Of a DNA stretch of 64,000 bases, positions 36,510 through 47,870 are shown one piece after another. Position numbers and translations under genes: made by a program. Numbering within the stretch: the stretch's first letter is position 1; every line of letters begins with the position of its first letter. The notes under the pieces are model-generated. The model saw only the letters and a list, made by a program, of their open reading frames with translations. It had not been told where the DNA came from and did no database searches. The stretch comes from Botryosphaeria dothidea (lineage: Eukaryota; Ascomycota; Dothideomycetes; Botryosphaeriales; Botryosphaeriaceae): positions 930,001-994,000 of the forward strand of contig WWBZ02000022.1 of the NCBI GenBank assembly GCA_011503125.2. The letters run 5' to 3'.

Positions 36510-37392
36510 ATGGCCTCACCTGTGAAAGCTGAGCGCTGGGGGGATAAACCGCCCTCAGACAACGAGACATCTTCAAGTGACTAAGCCTCGCGTCCTGTCA
36601 TCTTTAACACCAATAAAACGTGTGTTCAGCCTGAGTCACGGAGACGCAGGCAGTGGTCAAAGCGCTCGGAAACCATGGAATGTATGGTCGATGAAACAGC
36701 GTTCATCTACTACGATACTGACCGAGTCATGCTTATAAGTGACTATGCTTTTTTTTTATCCTCATACCTTTCTAATACAGCTCATGCTAAAAAGTGGAAG
36801 GTTTCCGTTCCCACAGAAAGACTTCAAGACGCTGCGAATTTGCTCTGCGCTCAGAATGATGTTTCAGAGCTTCTCGGTCCATCCACGAAGACGCATATTG
36901 ACAGCGTCATCCATCTCTATTCTCATTTCAAGTTCAAAGGCGTGGCGTTTTTCTTTGTATTGATGACGGCACAGGCTTGCCACCTTCCCTGCGAACTGCA
37001 GAGCTTCGGATAAACTGAAAACCCACGCCATATCCAAAATCACATGTAGTTGCACAGAGTTTGCTCGATAGGAAAACCCACACAGAGTTGGAAGACCTCA
37101 TTGACGGTATGAACCTCATTCCTGGGAAGAGTATAATCTCGATCTCGAAGTTACAGTTGACCCAAACTGGTTGTTCTGAAGACTCCAGTCACTCCTCGGA
37201 AGAGATCCAACCGATGAGGAGGTTCCTCTTTCTTATACAAACCTGCCAAGTCGTAGGGATGTCTGGTTGAAAGAGGCGTCTACAGTAGCTAAGAAACGAA
37301 GACACGGGTTCAAATACAGACCCAGCCAAATTATCAGATGGAGGCGTGAAGAGCATAAAGACCCGAGAGTAAGAACGAAAAAGTTTCGTTAG
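36510..37392 (+). pseudogene. Decayed gene of unknown family
   Basis: From the ATG at 36510 one frame reads MASPVKAERWGDKPP, meets TAA at 36582-36584, then continues open and protein-like to TAA at 37011-37013, passing METMVD-like start material at 36675, VSVPTERLQDAANLLCA and KFKGVAFFFVLMTAQ. Coherent sequence resumes as THTELEDLIDGMNL near 37082-37125 and, in another frame, as EEYNLDLEVTVDPNWLF up to a TGA at 37177-37179, then LGRDPTDEEVPLSYTNLPS and a strongly basic tail to TAG at 37390-37392. Coherent pieces in several frames with single interrupting stops are what a recently disabled gene of about 290 codons would leave. I do not recognise a domain. Introns could explain some frame changes but not the internal stops. 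Confidence 0.6.
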
Positions 37393-38354
37393 TGATCGTA
37401 CTGATCATGCGCCCGCGGAAAAGCTTTTCAGCTACCGACCGCCTTCAGCCCCTCTGTGACAACTTACTGACGTGGAATAATCTTCCAGTGTCGAGGCCGG
37501 TTTAGCTCTCGATTTCTAGAAGGTCCTCCTAGTACCCTGAGCACATGTTATTCACGTGGTGAGCTCAATATTTCACGCCCTCGAAGATTTGCCAACTTTC
37601 TGTTGATCAACGATACTTCACACTTTACCCCAGTCGAAGCTCCTCGTTAGAGACTCAGTGATTACGGACCTTTGTCATGTCGGATCTAGAACATAAGATC
37701 CGAGATCCTTTCTCAGGTAATATTCTAAAAGTACCCGCCGAATGCATGGTGTTGATGGTGCTCCTCGGCTCCACACGCATCTCTCTTTTCCGGCGATTTC
37801 CTCCAACGATCGGTCGACTTTTGCGGTGCTCCTCTTTGGTCTGTTGAATTCTGCCTCACGAAAAGAGAGTTGGGCTTGTAAGAATTACCGTGTAAGCCCG
37901 TTTTACTTGGTTCAAGTGCCCTGTTTGTGTGTATCAAGCCTGGTGGTATATCTACCAAACCAAGTCCATAGGTGGTGTTCCCATCAGCCGCACTTAAAGT
38001 AACACGGTCTGCAACATGGCTTTGGCCCCAACAGAGCACCTCAGCTTCTGACCGGATAAGATGCTTCCGATCTGCCACATCTGCGACGGAGTATCTCCCC
38101 AAAACCCATGAATGTTCCTTGGCGACAATCCTTCCATATTTTCTCATCCATATATTCCATTTATCCGGCCCTTTGCATGTTAAGGCCCGCTACCGGCAAA
38201 GCCTCTCGAGAGGATTCTAGCCACGAGGTCAGATATTTGGATGTGTTGTTCTGGCTGTAAAGCACAAGGCTCCATAAATTCATAATATCTGCCTCGATCT
38301 TCCGCTTTGGTGACTCACGGAAATTCAACACTGGCCTAAGACGCGGCTTCTTGA
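37393..38354. other. Intergenic, no gene seen
   Basis: Only short ORFs with no motifs on either strand. An upstream exon with a signal peptide for the following surface-protein gene could lie here, but I could not find one. Confidence 0.5.
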
Positions 38355-41300
38355 GCTTTTTCTCATTCTCAGTATTTTGACCTGCCTCTTCCTATCCACG
38401 CCGAACAATTTGGTTCGAACTCTTCTGCTGCTTCATCCACCACGAATGTCGAGACATCAGGTCTCCTTCAGACGAATCTGAATGAAACGAGTCATGCATC
38501 ACTACCGAAAAACACAAAGGCGACGGTCTCAAATGCCCCCGGCGCAGGTATAACGACTGTGGACAGTGTTGGAAGACTTACGGATGATAGTAGCACCGGC
38601 GTTTCTTGGTTGCGAAATACGACATCCGGCCCGACACTTGGCTCTATTGCAAATACAACTACAACTACACCAGCGCTAGAATCAAACATGACCGTTGGCA
38701 CCGGTAAATTTATTCTTACGCGACGCCAGCACAACAAAGTTTTAACAAGTCATAGGTCCAGGTTGGCAGTGCGTACTCTCCCGGATGCGCAATTCGGCGG
38801 AAGTGTCGTCGCGCAGCCACACAGATTGAAACAGTCACAGCATTCGTATCTGATAAGTTTGCTTCCAGTATATACTCTGCTTATAAACTTTGCGATGGTC
38901 ATCTCCGGATACGCAACGTGACGCGGGCATCTACTAAGACGCAGTACACGCTCACGCAAACGAGCAGCTGGACTATCCCGCATATCCAATGCACGATCGA
39001 TACATCGGAATGCACCGATGTCGGTTCATATCGCTCTTGTGAAAGTTCGGAATGGTATAAAGCAGCGGCACGCGGACAGCTTTCCTCCACCACTTTGTGG
39101 TTGTCGATGGCAGTACCAGCACATTATCCAAAGTCACAAATCATCGATGGCCAGCTTCAAATCTTGGGCATAACACTTGAATCGGCGAGTCTTACAAGCT
39201 AGCTATCCTGTTGCACTTCGAAGACGAATTTGGTGGCGCGACAGAGATAGTTTCCGGAGTCGTTGATCGCGGCCCAGCATACACGATCCCTCAAGGACAC
39301 TTTGGAGACATTACACTGAAAACCAACCAGCAGGCCGTGGTGATGGGGGCACAATCCATCACCGGCTTGCCACGATACATCTACGACAGCTACGAGAACT
39401 TCTATTGGAGTGCAACTGCAGCCCACCCGAGCACCGCCTGCAAGACCGACTCATGCATCGTGTACGCCATATATGCACATTTGCTGTGCCAACCACTGTG
39501 TCCCGCGACATGTGCGCGACTGCCCGTTGATTCTGTCATGACAACAGGCAGTGCCAGTCTTCATTAGAACAGTAAGTAGATAGATACCGCGCCTCATCTA
39601 AACACAAGCTAATACACTATATCAAGCTGATACTGAATCAACGATCATTGGTGGGAAGACCTTGTACTCAAATATTACCTATGTATCTTTGGCCAACTTG
39701 CTTGCGGTAGATGATGACGGCTGCGAGACCGGAGAAGTATACACTAACTTGTTTCTCCCCTTCGCTTCCAGCCAAGTCTCCAGCGTCCGGTGGGGCAAGC
39801 AGCTCCAAGACTATAGATACTACCCCTTCAGCTGCGCCGACTTGAATCTTCCCATACCCTGGTCTGCCTGGGACAATGGCTATCCGCTTTCCGACGAGAC
39901 CATTACAGAAAACTCATACGAGCCAATACTCCTTATGCCCGACAGCTTAAGGAGTCTGAATCCTGCTTGAGCTGGTTGCTCGTCGTTCTTTGCCTTAGTC
40001 AATGGCCCTCCCAAGGCGTTGACTACGGCTGGCGCGATTGTGCCAGTATCTTCTGATCCTGCGGCTTCTGCATCTAGTCCAGTTCCGGAGCATGTATCAC
40101 CTACAAGAGTACCGATCACAACAGGATCCGCACCTGGTGACCCTCCGCGTGTTTAAAAGACAGGCGAGGCATCTGTAGGACCTACATCTGATCTAGGCGG
40201 CGCCCTTCCGACAGATCCAGTCTCACCCAGACCGCCGCCTTCAACCTCTGACCAGTCTGAGAACCTCGGCCCAGCAGGCTCAGTCCCCCAGCCTGACCCG
40301 GTAGATTCGGACCCAGGACACCCCAGTGGTGGGTCCAGTGATGTTTCGTCTCCGGGTAGCTCCAGATCCGACCAAGCACCAGAAGATCAACCAGCCGCTT
40401 ACCCGGCGAACGTGGCCTCCCCAATCCCCATAGCAACCTTCGGCCACTCCACTATCACAGCCATTCCCATATTCGTTCCTGGCCTCAAAAACACAGCATC
40501 AGGCAAAGGAGGTCCGACCTAGGTAGCCTATCCAGCACCGGCTCGAACAACGGCAGCGAACATGGGCTGTATCATCGACGGCCAGACCCTCTCGATCGGC
40601 GGCCCTTCAGCCACGATTGGAGACACCACCTTCTCCCTCGGCCCGCAAGGTATCGCCTTTGCGGACCCATCATCAGGTGTTACCTCGAAGTTAGCAGTAT
40701 CCCTTGCTGCAACTATTGAAGTGTCAGATCAGTCACTGACAACTGACCAAAATCTGGGAGATGTCATCCTAACCGCAATAACTGACGGGATGGTGGGTTT
40801 TGCGGGGAGGAGGGAAGAGATCATCACGACAGTTCCGTTTCCTGAAGCCGGTGCCAGTGCTGGCGGTGCAGGGGAGAAGATTGTTGTGGTGACGATGAGA
40901 GGAGGGAGGGCGCCCCTTACTGCCACGCTTGACGAGTCACAGAACGTAAGATTTGCCCCTGTGACGCTTAGGCCAAGGGGACCAGCTATGACCTTATATG
41001 GCGGGGTTGTTGTCAGCATCGGCGATGATAGCGTTGTTGTGGGTGCGATCGGGGGCGGAGTAGCGTTGGGGGCTCCTGGGTCACTGGGATATCTGATTAT
41101 TTGCGTTCTTCTTCGGACGACGCGAAGCTGGAAGGATCTAGGACTGCATCATCTTCGGGCGGCTTTGATATGATGAATACTACTACTGGGCCGGTCACAG
41201 GTGATGATCCTGTAGGGACAAGCAAATCCACGACAACGGCGTCTGCGACAAGCTTGGGGAGCAGTGAAGGCACCATGCTGCGTAAGAACAAGGGATTGCT

Positions 41301-41433
41301 CTTCCTATTGGCCACTATCACTATGATATACCTGATATTGCTCTCAACAGAGTCTCAGTTCTTAATTAAGAAACTTCTTTTCCTCCAGGCCTTGGGACTA
41401 GGAACTCATGCGGATCCGCAAATCTTGACATGA
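38355..41433 (+). pseudogene. Large Ser/Thr/Pro-rich secreted or surface protein, disabled
   Basis: Successive open pieces form one protein. There is a Thr/Ser-rich stretch at 38400-38720 (N-x-S/T sites), a Cys-containing part at 38930-39200, HFEDEFGGATEIVSGVVD at 39214-39267, and a Cys-rich block to 39567. Intron 39572-39626 (GTAAGT, CTAATAC branch site, AAG) joins in frame to TESTIIGGKTLYSNITYVSL. Then come PIPWSAWDNGYPL, a Pro/Ser/Thr/Asp linker (about 40130-40500), a repeat-type GQTLSIGGPSATIGDTTFSL at 40581-40640, and a C-terminal hydrophobic segment GLLFLLATITMIYLIL near 41290-41340, suggesting a membrane or GPI anchor. This resembles a family of large modular surface proteins in ascomycetes. 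Breaks: frameshifts near 38.9, 39.2 and 41.09 kb and nonsense codons at 39565 (TAG), 39968 (TGA), 40154 (TAA) and 40520 (TAG). Confidence 0.75.
39572..39626 (+). other. Intron within the surface-protein pseudogene
   Basis: A 55-nt intron with GTAAGT donor, gctaatac branch site and CAAG acceptor. Removing it joins two open pieces in the same reading frame, which shows that they once formed a single gene. Confidence 0.75.
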
Positions 41434-41955
41434 TCGCATAGCAGATGACTAATAAGTACAGCAAGCTCTTTGCACAAGGCTGAGTTACTGCCTGTGGACA
41501 TTGAAGGAGCGAGTATCTCGATTTGAGCCGTGCGGGTGGCAGCTAAACTGTCCAACAGGCGCTGTCAGTGAAAAAAGCAAATGAAAAATGGCTCCGTAGC
41601 GCTTTTATTATTGGTGGAGAGACAGAGCTGCAGTTTTCTGCGACACAGGCTCATCAGCACGACAGAAATCAGCCTCTCGTAGGCTGTGCTTTGTAAAACA
41701 GACTATCGTGTACGAATTTGATTGGGAGAGAGATAAAAAGTCATAATTCAGCCTTGCAGAACAGGATAAGCTCAGAATAGCCTTGAGCCTGACAGATGCG
41801 CCTGGCCTCTCCTATGTTTATGCAAGATTATTTGCATTGGGTTAGGCTGGTCGTTTTTTTATTTGAAAGTGATTCTCTCTTATTTGTTCACCGCTCGTCA
41901 GACGGATCTTTCACTCCCAATCTCGTTCTCGCTCATCCTTTTGCCGCAAAATTAA
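41434..41955. other. Intergenic
   Basis: No supported gene. An upstream exon or the start codon of the next pseudogene may have been here; the CTTGCAG at 41958-41964 could be a splice acceptor. Confidence 0.5.
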
Positions 41956-43514
41956 ATCTTGCAGAGATTTCGCTATCTCGGGATTGCCTCGGGGGTCGCT
42001 ACTTTCATTGACGTGGGCAGCAAAGTCCTACATCTATGCACAAGAATCAAAGATGCTTCAGACAAGATGCGCTCAAACCAGGAAAGTCTCAAGGATATTT
42101 CTGTTCAACGCAGAGAGTTTAAATGAAAGGCTTGATTCAAGTTCTTGCCCAGCGCTGTCACTCTCTCACAAAGATCGAAATTTCATAGGGAATGTTGTTG
42201 GATTTGAGAGTGAAGAGTTGTGAGGTCAGAAGAGAGAGTAGATTCTGCCTGTCTCCTGAGAGGGAGGTCGGTAGGCTTGCTTATATACATATGTGATAAC
42301 TATATAACCGAGGATACTAAAGATCCGAGAGAGAGTGCCGATGCGGGGTTGGGCATCAAAGAGTGTTGTTATATAAAGGATAGAATATTCGAGATAACTG
42401 AGATGCCTGAGGTAGTGAGGCAAGAAAGTCCGACAAATGTTCTATCCAGGTGTACCAAGACCCTCCATTAACTAGAGCGAATCCTGAGCATATTGAACGT
42501 ACAACTTAAGGTAGGATGGCGACTTCGAAGTTGAGCATCTTTGGTGGCTGTGCACAAGAGCAATGAGATAAGCAATGGTTTCAGCAATCTAGAGAGCGGG
42601 CTTGATTCTCTGAGATCGTTTCTCATTCAGCGGAACTTCTGGATGATTGAGCAACAGAGGTATATCTTCTTCGGAGCCTCTACATCTTCTATATATTACT
42701 GACATTATTTTTCTGGCTGTCTCGGCAATCCAGACGAAAGTTCCCGACGTTGCTGCAGCCCAGGGTAAAATCGTTCAGGAATTTCAGGGTATTGAACGAC
42801 TCAACCTCTCAGCCTCCAATCGCTCTACTGAGCTCGTCCTCAAAGAGCTCAACAGAAAAACGCAAGCCCAAACAAGTGATTTAATTCCCAGACTCGATTC
42901 TATCTACGCGATTTCTATGGTACGAAACTATCTGTATAAGAGCTGAGTACTTTTCTAAATTGCAGTAGAAACAAGAGGCGTATCTCAGGTCTAAATACAC
43001 TACCTCTCTCCATAATCCGGAATCCGGGCTATTTCAAACCAACCAGATCATTCTTTTGATCTGCACTTGCAAGATACGATCAGCTTCAATATTTCGAGCT
43101 TTTGGAGGGTTCACCTTTCGATATAATAGGACAAACACAGACGAGTCTACATGCCGATTGGCTTGGAAATCGGAGCGCGAGCTAAGCATTACGCTGCAAT
43201 TTGCGATTCCAATTCTCCTCTCCAGGTCCATTCGGTTTGCATTTTTGGCAAAAATTAGGGCCGGAGGCGCGTCTATAAGCCCGATAGTTATGTTCTCTAC
43301 CAGATTGGTCAACAGAAAACAGTCCGAAGGCTTCAAACTACTTGATCGGTTGATGGAAGAACTTGGAGACTTTTCTTCTGTCCTCGAGGGTGAGAACGCT
43401 GTGATCTACTGTGTATCAATATTGAGTCAGCTACCTCCGCTTCTAAGGAATGGTTCTGCATCTGTACATGACCAGGATGGATCTGGTGCGACTCCCGGCC
43501 AAAAGGGCGATTAG
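41956..43514 (+). pseudogene. N-terminal part of a fungal ankyrin/NLR-type protein, decayed and truncated
   Basis: Segment A (41956-42126) reads LGIASGVATFIDVGSKVL, like the membrane-like N-terminal helix (fungal N-terminal domain of STAND proteins) seen before NACHT/ankyrin modules. Segment B (about 42553-42702) is helical: NGFSNLESGLDSLRSFL. Segment C (about 42710-42919) reads VPDVAAAQGKIVQEFQGIE. A clean 46-nt intron (42920-42965, GTACGA...TTGCAG) leads to segment D (42966-43514), which begins with an in-frame TAG, then ICTCKIRSASIF and GFKLLDRLMEELGDFSSVL, and ends LLRNGSASVHDQDGSGATP before the stop. The last motif resembles the start of the first ankyrin unit, after which nothing follows. 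Such proteins are candidate heterokaryon-incompatibility or innate-immunity receptors. No NACHT domain or ankyrin array is present. Confidence 0.55.
42920..42965 (+). other. Probable intron within the ankyrin-type pseudogene
   Basis: 46 nt from GTACGA to TTGCAG with a CTAAAT branch-like site. It keeps frame between segments C and D, but the first downstream codon is TAG. Confidence 0.5.
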
Positions 43515-43989
43515 TAGGAAGATTGTTACTGATCCGATTTAATCATGTAGTCCAATCGTCTTCATGTGCTTTTCGTCTCCCAACACAGGCTACCGTGGTC
43601 ACAAATTCCTTTTTCTTGGGTCTATCATTTCAAAAGTAGAAGAACTGTTAATATGTAAATGAAGACAAGGGAAGGTCCAATTTGCCATATAATTTTGGCA
43701 GATAACGTGCATTTCTGAATGGGCTCATCGATAAATATACAGTGAATGGGTCTCGAATCCTGAATGCTTTGAAGAAGCCTGCCAGTCAACGAGTGACGGC
43801 GAAAGGGTTTAGTGATGCTATTGACCCCGCATGACACACGAAGTCCCTCGATTTTCCCGCAGTGCTCGCCCTGTATATCCATACTGGTTAATTAAATCTG
43901 GTTGCAAACAGACTGTTGAGTTTTGTTAATGGTCATGTTTGTAGTTTTCAGAAGATCCAGCCAGCTCTTCAGCATCTTTCAATGATGCC
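43515..43989. other. Intergenic, no gene seen
   Basis: AT-richer spacer lying 3' of both converging genes. No motifs. Confidence 0.5.
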
Positions 43990-44646
43990 TCAACCATTGT
44001 AATGCCAGAAGAAATCAGCCAGATCTCCAAAGGCAGGTGACATGAGGTCGCAAGGTAATTGGGGGTTAGGACCGTCATCGATGAATCCGTACGCCATCAC
44101 CGGGCCACGCCAGTCATACCTGACGGTCGTGTACCTGTCCACCGACAGCGCCTTCACGGCCTGGTTGACCTTCGATCCGTCTGACATGCAGCTGCCGCGG
44201 TACTTGACGCAGATGGTAGTACGAATCGGGCGGTCAAGCGTCCTGTTCCAGTCGAGGGTGATGACGGGGGCGCCGATGTCGTCGGCCGCAGCGGCAAGGT
44301 GTGGCGCATGTTCGGCGAAGCGGTGGCCGTCGGGCGTCCAGGTGAATTGGATCCAGATCAGCTGCGGGTTGGGGGAATCTTCGGGAAAGAGGATTCCGAG
44401 GTGGTGGTTCGGGCTGGGACGGTCGGTGAAGTCGAACCATTCGTAGGCTTGGCAGATGAGGCGGTGGATGGGCTTGTCATATTTCTTGCAGGCGTTCGAG
44501 CAGTACGGGTTGTTGATGCAGGCCTTGCACCTGAGATGAGTAGCTCTGTTACATGCTGAGCAAAGAGTTCTTGGTATAGCTGCCATTTTTTCTTCTGATG
44601 GTGTCGTCGTTAAAGGAGCAGATGGCGGTGAGCGAGGTGACGGCAA
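43990..44646 (-). CDS. MYND-type zinc-finger protein, short (198-218 aa)
   Basis: One open frame. The start is either 44646 (218 aa) or, more likely, the second Met at 44586 (198 aa), because MAAIPRTLCSAC then aligns with the start of the paralogue at 54817. The MYND finger is complete: CSAC, CKAC, YCSNAC, then HRLIC, the Cys/His ligands of a protein-interaction zinc finger. After it comes FDFTDRPSPNHHLGILFPED, nearly the same as FDFTTRPSPNHRLAIFFPED in the paralogue. The protein stops at FGDLADFFWHYNG, where the paralogue continues for about 220 more residues, so this copy is either a short form or truncated. It lies tail-side of the permease gene on the same strand. Function unknown; probably a nuclear or cytosolic adaptor. 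Confidence 0.8.
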   Translation of the reverse strand: MPSPRSPPSAPLTTTPSEEKMAAIPRTLCSACNRATHLRCKACINNPYCSNACKKYDKPIHRLICQAYEWFDFTDRPSPNHHLGILFPEDSPNPQLIWIQFTWTPDGHRFAEHAPHLAAAADDIGAPVITLDWNRTLDRPIRTTICVKYRGSCMSDGSKVNQAVKALSVDRYTTVRYDWRGPVMAYGFIDDGPNPQLPCDLMSPAFGDLADFFWHYNG

Positions 44647-44894
44647 AAAGCTGTGCAGCTGTGTGGATGGTGAGGGAAGAAGTCACTGGCAAGTCGTTGA
44701 AACCGAGCTAAGCGTAAAGGTATCATGAGGCGATGTTAATCGAGGAAGCTACTAATAGAGTTTCCGAGCTTCTATGTAGGAAAGCGGTATCACACTTACG
44801 AAATCTCTCAAATCCTTCTTCCAACCACGTAAAACTCTCCAAAATCACCCAGTAACACCAGACACTTCACTTGCTCAGCTCAGCTCACTCCAGT

Positions 44895-46867
44895 TCACTT
44901 TCCCTTCCACCCTCCGTCCTTATCCACTTCACTATCCGCCTCCACAGCCACGACCTCTCCCTCCATCACACTCTCCTCCCTCTCTGCCGGCAACACCCCA
45001 AACTTAGCCGCCTCCTCCGGCGTAAACGTCTCAAAGTAATCCACCGGATCGACTTCACCCAGGCCCCTCGGCGGCCACACCCAATTCAGCCCCAAAAACG
45101 CCACAAACGAGATGGCAAACCCGAGCGGAAAAGCGAGCTGATAAAGCCTCGTGCACCCGACCGGCACCGCAATGCTCTCATTAACCGCGTTGACGAACCC
45201 CGGCAACTGCGGTGCCCACCCAATGACCCACGCCACGAACGCGCGGAAATTGAACCCCTTCAAGTAGTAATAAATGCCCGCCGGACTCGCATGATACAGG
45301 TCCGTCAGCTTGACTCTCCTCTTCCGCACGATCCAATAATCCGCAATCTGAATCCCGACCATGGGGCCGAGGAAGACCGAGTAGGCGGAGAGCACAGAGA
45401 TGAAGGTGGCCGCCGATGACAGTAGCTCCCACGGGCACAGCGCAATCGACAGGACGAGCGCGACGTAGGCGCCGCGGCGGATGTTGACGTAGTTGGGCAG
45501 CAGCCCGGCGCTGTCCATGCCCGCCGAGAAGGCGTTGTCGACGACGTTGATAGCGATCTGGCACACGACGAGGCCGACGCCGGCGAAGAAGGCGGCTGCT
45601 CGCGTGCCCGCCGTGTAGTCGTCGTCGAGCCAGCGTTGCACGAGGTCGGGTGGGTTCCAGTAGGCGACTCCATATATCTGGTTGGGCGGGTTAGAGGGTT
45701 TGTTTTGAGGGGGTGGGGGATGCGTTGGGCTTGCTTACGCCTTGGGTGGCGGAGCTGCTGAGGCAGCCGAAGAGCGGCATGATGATGCCGAAGAATATGA
45801 TGCTGAAGTACTGACCGAAGACTTGGTCGCCTGGCTTGCGGGCGAAGCGGGAGTAATCCATTTGGTTCGAGAGGCCTGGGGGCTCATCAGCATTCAATTG
45901 CGTTGGAGGGTGTTATCGGGGGGCGAATTCACTTACCGACGGCGATATTGCCAATCACAGTGCTCACACCAGACACTATGCCCCAGCCAAGCTCACTGCT
46001 CGTCTCGATCTCGGCGGAGCTCGAAAGCAGGGGACCGCCACCGCCGACGCGGGCGAGCCCCCAGATCATGATGGCCAGGAGAGTGATGACGGATACCACG
46101 TTCATCCAGAGGACCCAGATCTGGAACCTCTCGGGTTTGATGTACAAAACCGGAACCATCAGCACGTTGAAGAGGACCCACCCGACAAACTGTCTGGTGT
46201 TCATGTTTGCGGATTCCGAGAAGTGGTTCGGCATGTGCTGATAGCCCGAGAAGATGGATGAGAGGATTGCCTGTACGCACAATCCGCCGGTCCAGCTGAG
46301 AATTGGAAAAAGAGAAGAAACGTCAGCGTTTTCATGGGGGACCTTTTTTCCTTGCCATCAAAAATCTATTTCCCCGACTTTTCACCTGTTGCCCGTTTCG
46401 GCAATCCCGGCACCGAATTTCAACAACAGAGGCAAAAAAAAAAAAATGAGAAGAATGAAACCTTACCTCTGCACAGCAAACCACACCAAACTCAACACAA
46501 TACGCTGCACCAACATAATATACGCGCCATACACGCCCCACACGTACCTCGACACGACGGGGAACCCGATGTGCCAGTCAGCGCCAACATACCCGTTGTA
46601 CACGGCCACGAGCGCGACGATGATCTTACCAACAATGACGGCGATCATCGTCTGCCATACCGACAGGCCGATGGCGACGAGCGACGACCCCAGCTGCCAG
46701 TTGGACAGGCAGATCTGGTTCATGGCCCAGAAGGAGATGAAGGCGGCGCGGTCCCAGCGGCGGCGGTGCGGCGGCAGCGGGCGGATGTCGTCGTTGATCC
46801 AGCGGTTGTGGACGGTCTTGCTGGAGGTGGGGACCTGCAGCCATTGGAGGAAGGATGCGGTGCCCAT
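44895..46867 (-). CDS. NCS1 (Fur-type) nucleobase/allantoin/hydantoin permease, 559 aa
   Basis: Four exons, read on the minus strand: 46867-46467, 46295-45937, 45875-45739, 45677-44895. Introns have GTAAGG, GTAAGT and GTAAGC donors and CAG acceptors, and the joined length is 1680 nt. It is a polytopic membrane protein of the usual NCS1 size and about 12 helices. Family marks include the N-terminal INDDIRPLPPHRRRWDR, NWQLGSSLVAIGLSVWQ, GADWHIGFPVVSRYVWG, WTGG after the first splice, GYQHMPNHF, and SNQMDYSRFARKPGDQVFGQ. The last is typical of the Fur group (uracil, allantoin, uridine) rather than the Fcy group. It would import a cyclic amide or nucleobase with protons across the plasma membrane. 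It is transcribed away from the hydantoinase-like gene, which suggests a hydantoin- or allantoin-like substrate; this is inference. Confidence 0.93.
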
Positions 46868-47870
46868 TTTGCGTGGGCTGTCGTATCACTGGTGGCTGGA
46901 GTGAGGGCAGCACGCGTGAAGCGTGTGGCCGGCAATTGGAATGGGACCAGAGGACGTTTCTACGTGCGTGTGCAAGCAGCAAGCACGACGGGACCCAGCA
47001 GGCTGGGAAGGATGAATTGGAAGCGAGAAGATCAGAGAGCAGACGCGGGGCCGGGAAAAAGAACGAGAAGCTGGGGGATGAGCATTGCCTACATATTGCG
47101 TGCGACCTCGTGGCAATCATGTTCCGAGTCGTATATCTCTACCGGGACCGCGGGTTATCACGCTGAAGCAGGCACAACCTGGGACGCGGAAACCCGTCCA
47201 TCAGTGCGCGAACGCGTCAAGTGCCGGCGCGGCAGATGTGCCAATGTCACATCGGTTCGCGCATGGCTTCGCAGTCTGACTCGAACGTAGCTCGAGGGGG
47301 CGCCGTGCTAGGTAGGACGGAGGACAGGCAGGCCGCACGCGGAGATGATCAGCGTGGTTGGTTGGATGGGCCGCGGGGTGCTATCGGGCAAGAGGCCAGT
47401 CTGATAACGGATGGGAAGTACTATTTTCCCACTGGCGCTTCCCTGCTCCTCGTGGTGATAAGAGCGCCGTCATCCTCTCGGCTTCCGCGCAACACCAGCC
47501 GGCCGGCCGGCCGAGTACTGAAGCTCCGCATCCTGGGAGCACGACATCGACTGTTGACTCTGCTTGGACCTGCCGCTGTTGTTTTTGACGCAAATCCGAA
47601 ATGAGCAACGTGACTTCGTGTAAGAGTGGGATGGCTCCGATGCTCTTTTGCCCAACGTGCCCCGCGGCTATTTCTTCAGCGCCCCGCGCCGATGCCGATA
47701 GCGCTCGTGATAGGGCAACCATCGTGCTTGCCGTGACACATTTGCCGGGCACTTCGGCTGGGAGTGTCTGAAGTGTGCTCCCAACAGCCTTTTTGCAGTA
47801 TAGACCTTTGCGCATATATTGGGGAGGGCCCCGTCACCACCTTTCCGGACTGGAAGCAAGGACCTTTAAG
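46868..47870. promoter_or_regulatory. Shared divergent promoter with six GATA (HGATAR) sites
   Basis: The 1003-bp gap between two start codons facing away from each other. HGATAR cores, the target of AreA/NIT2 nitrogen regulators, occur at 47155-47160 (TTATCA, reverse), 47381-47386 (CTATCG, reverse), 47402-47407 (TGATAA), 47456-47461 (TGATAA), 47696-47701 (CGATAG) and 47708-47713 (TGATAG). Roughly three would be expected by chance on both strands, so the number is suggestive rather than decisive. The two TGATAA at 47402 and 47456 are closely spaced, as are the pair at 47696 and 47708. Confidence 0.5.

Noticed and set aside
46334..47290. 318-codon plus-strand ORF opposite the permease exon 1
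   Set aside because: Antisense to a well-supported coding exon and its promoter; no motifs.
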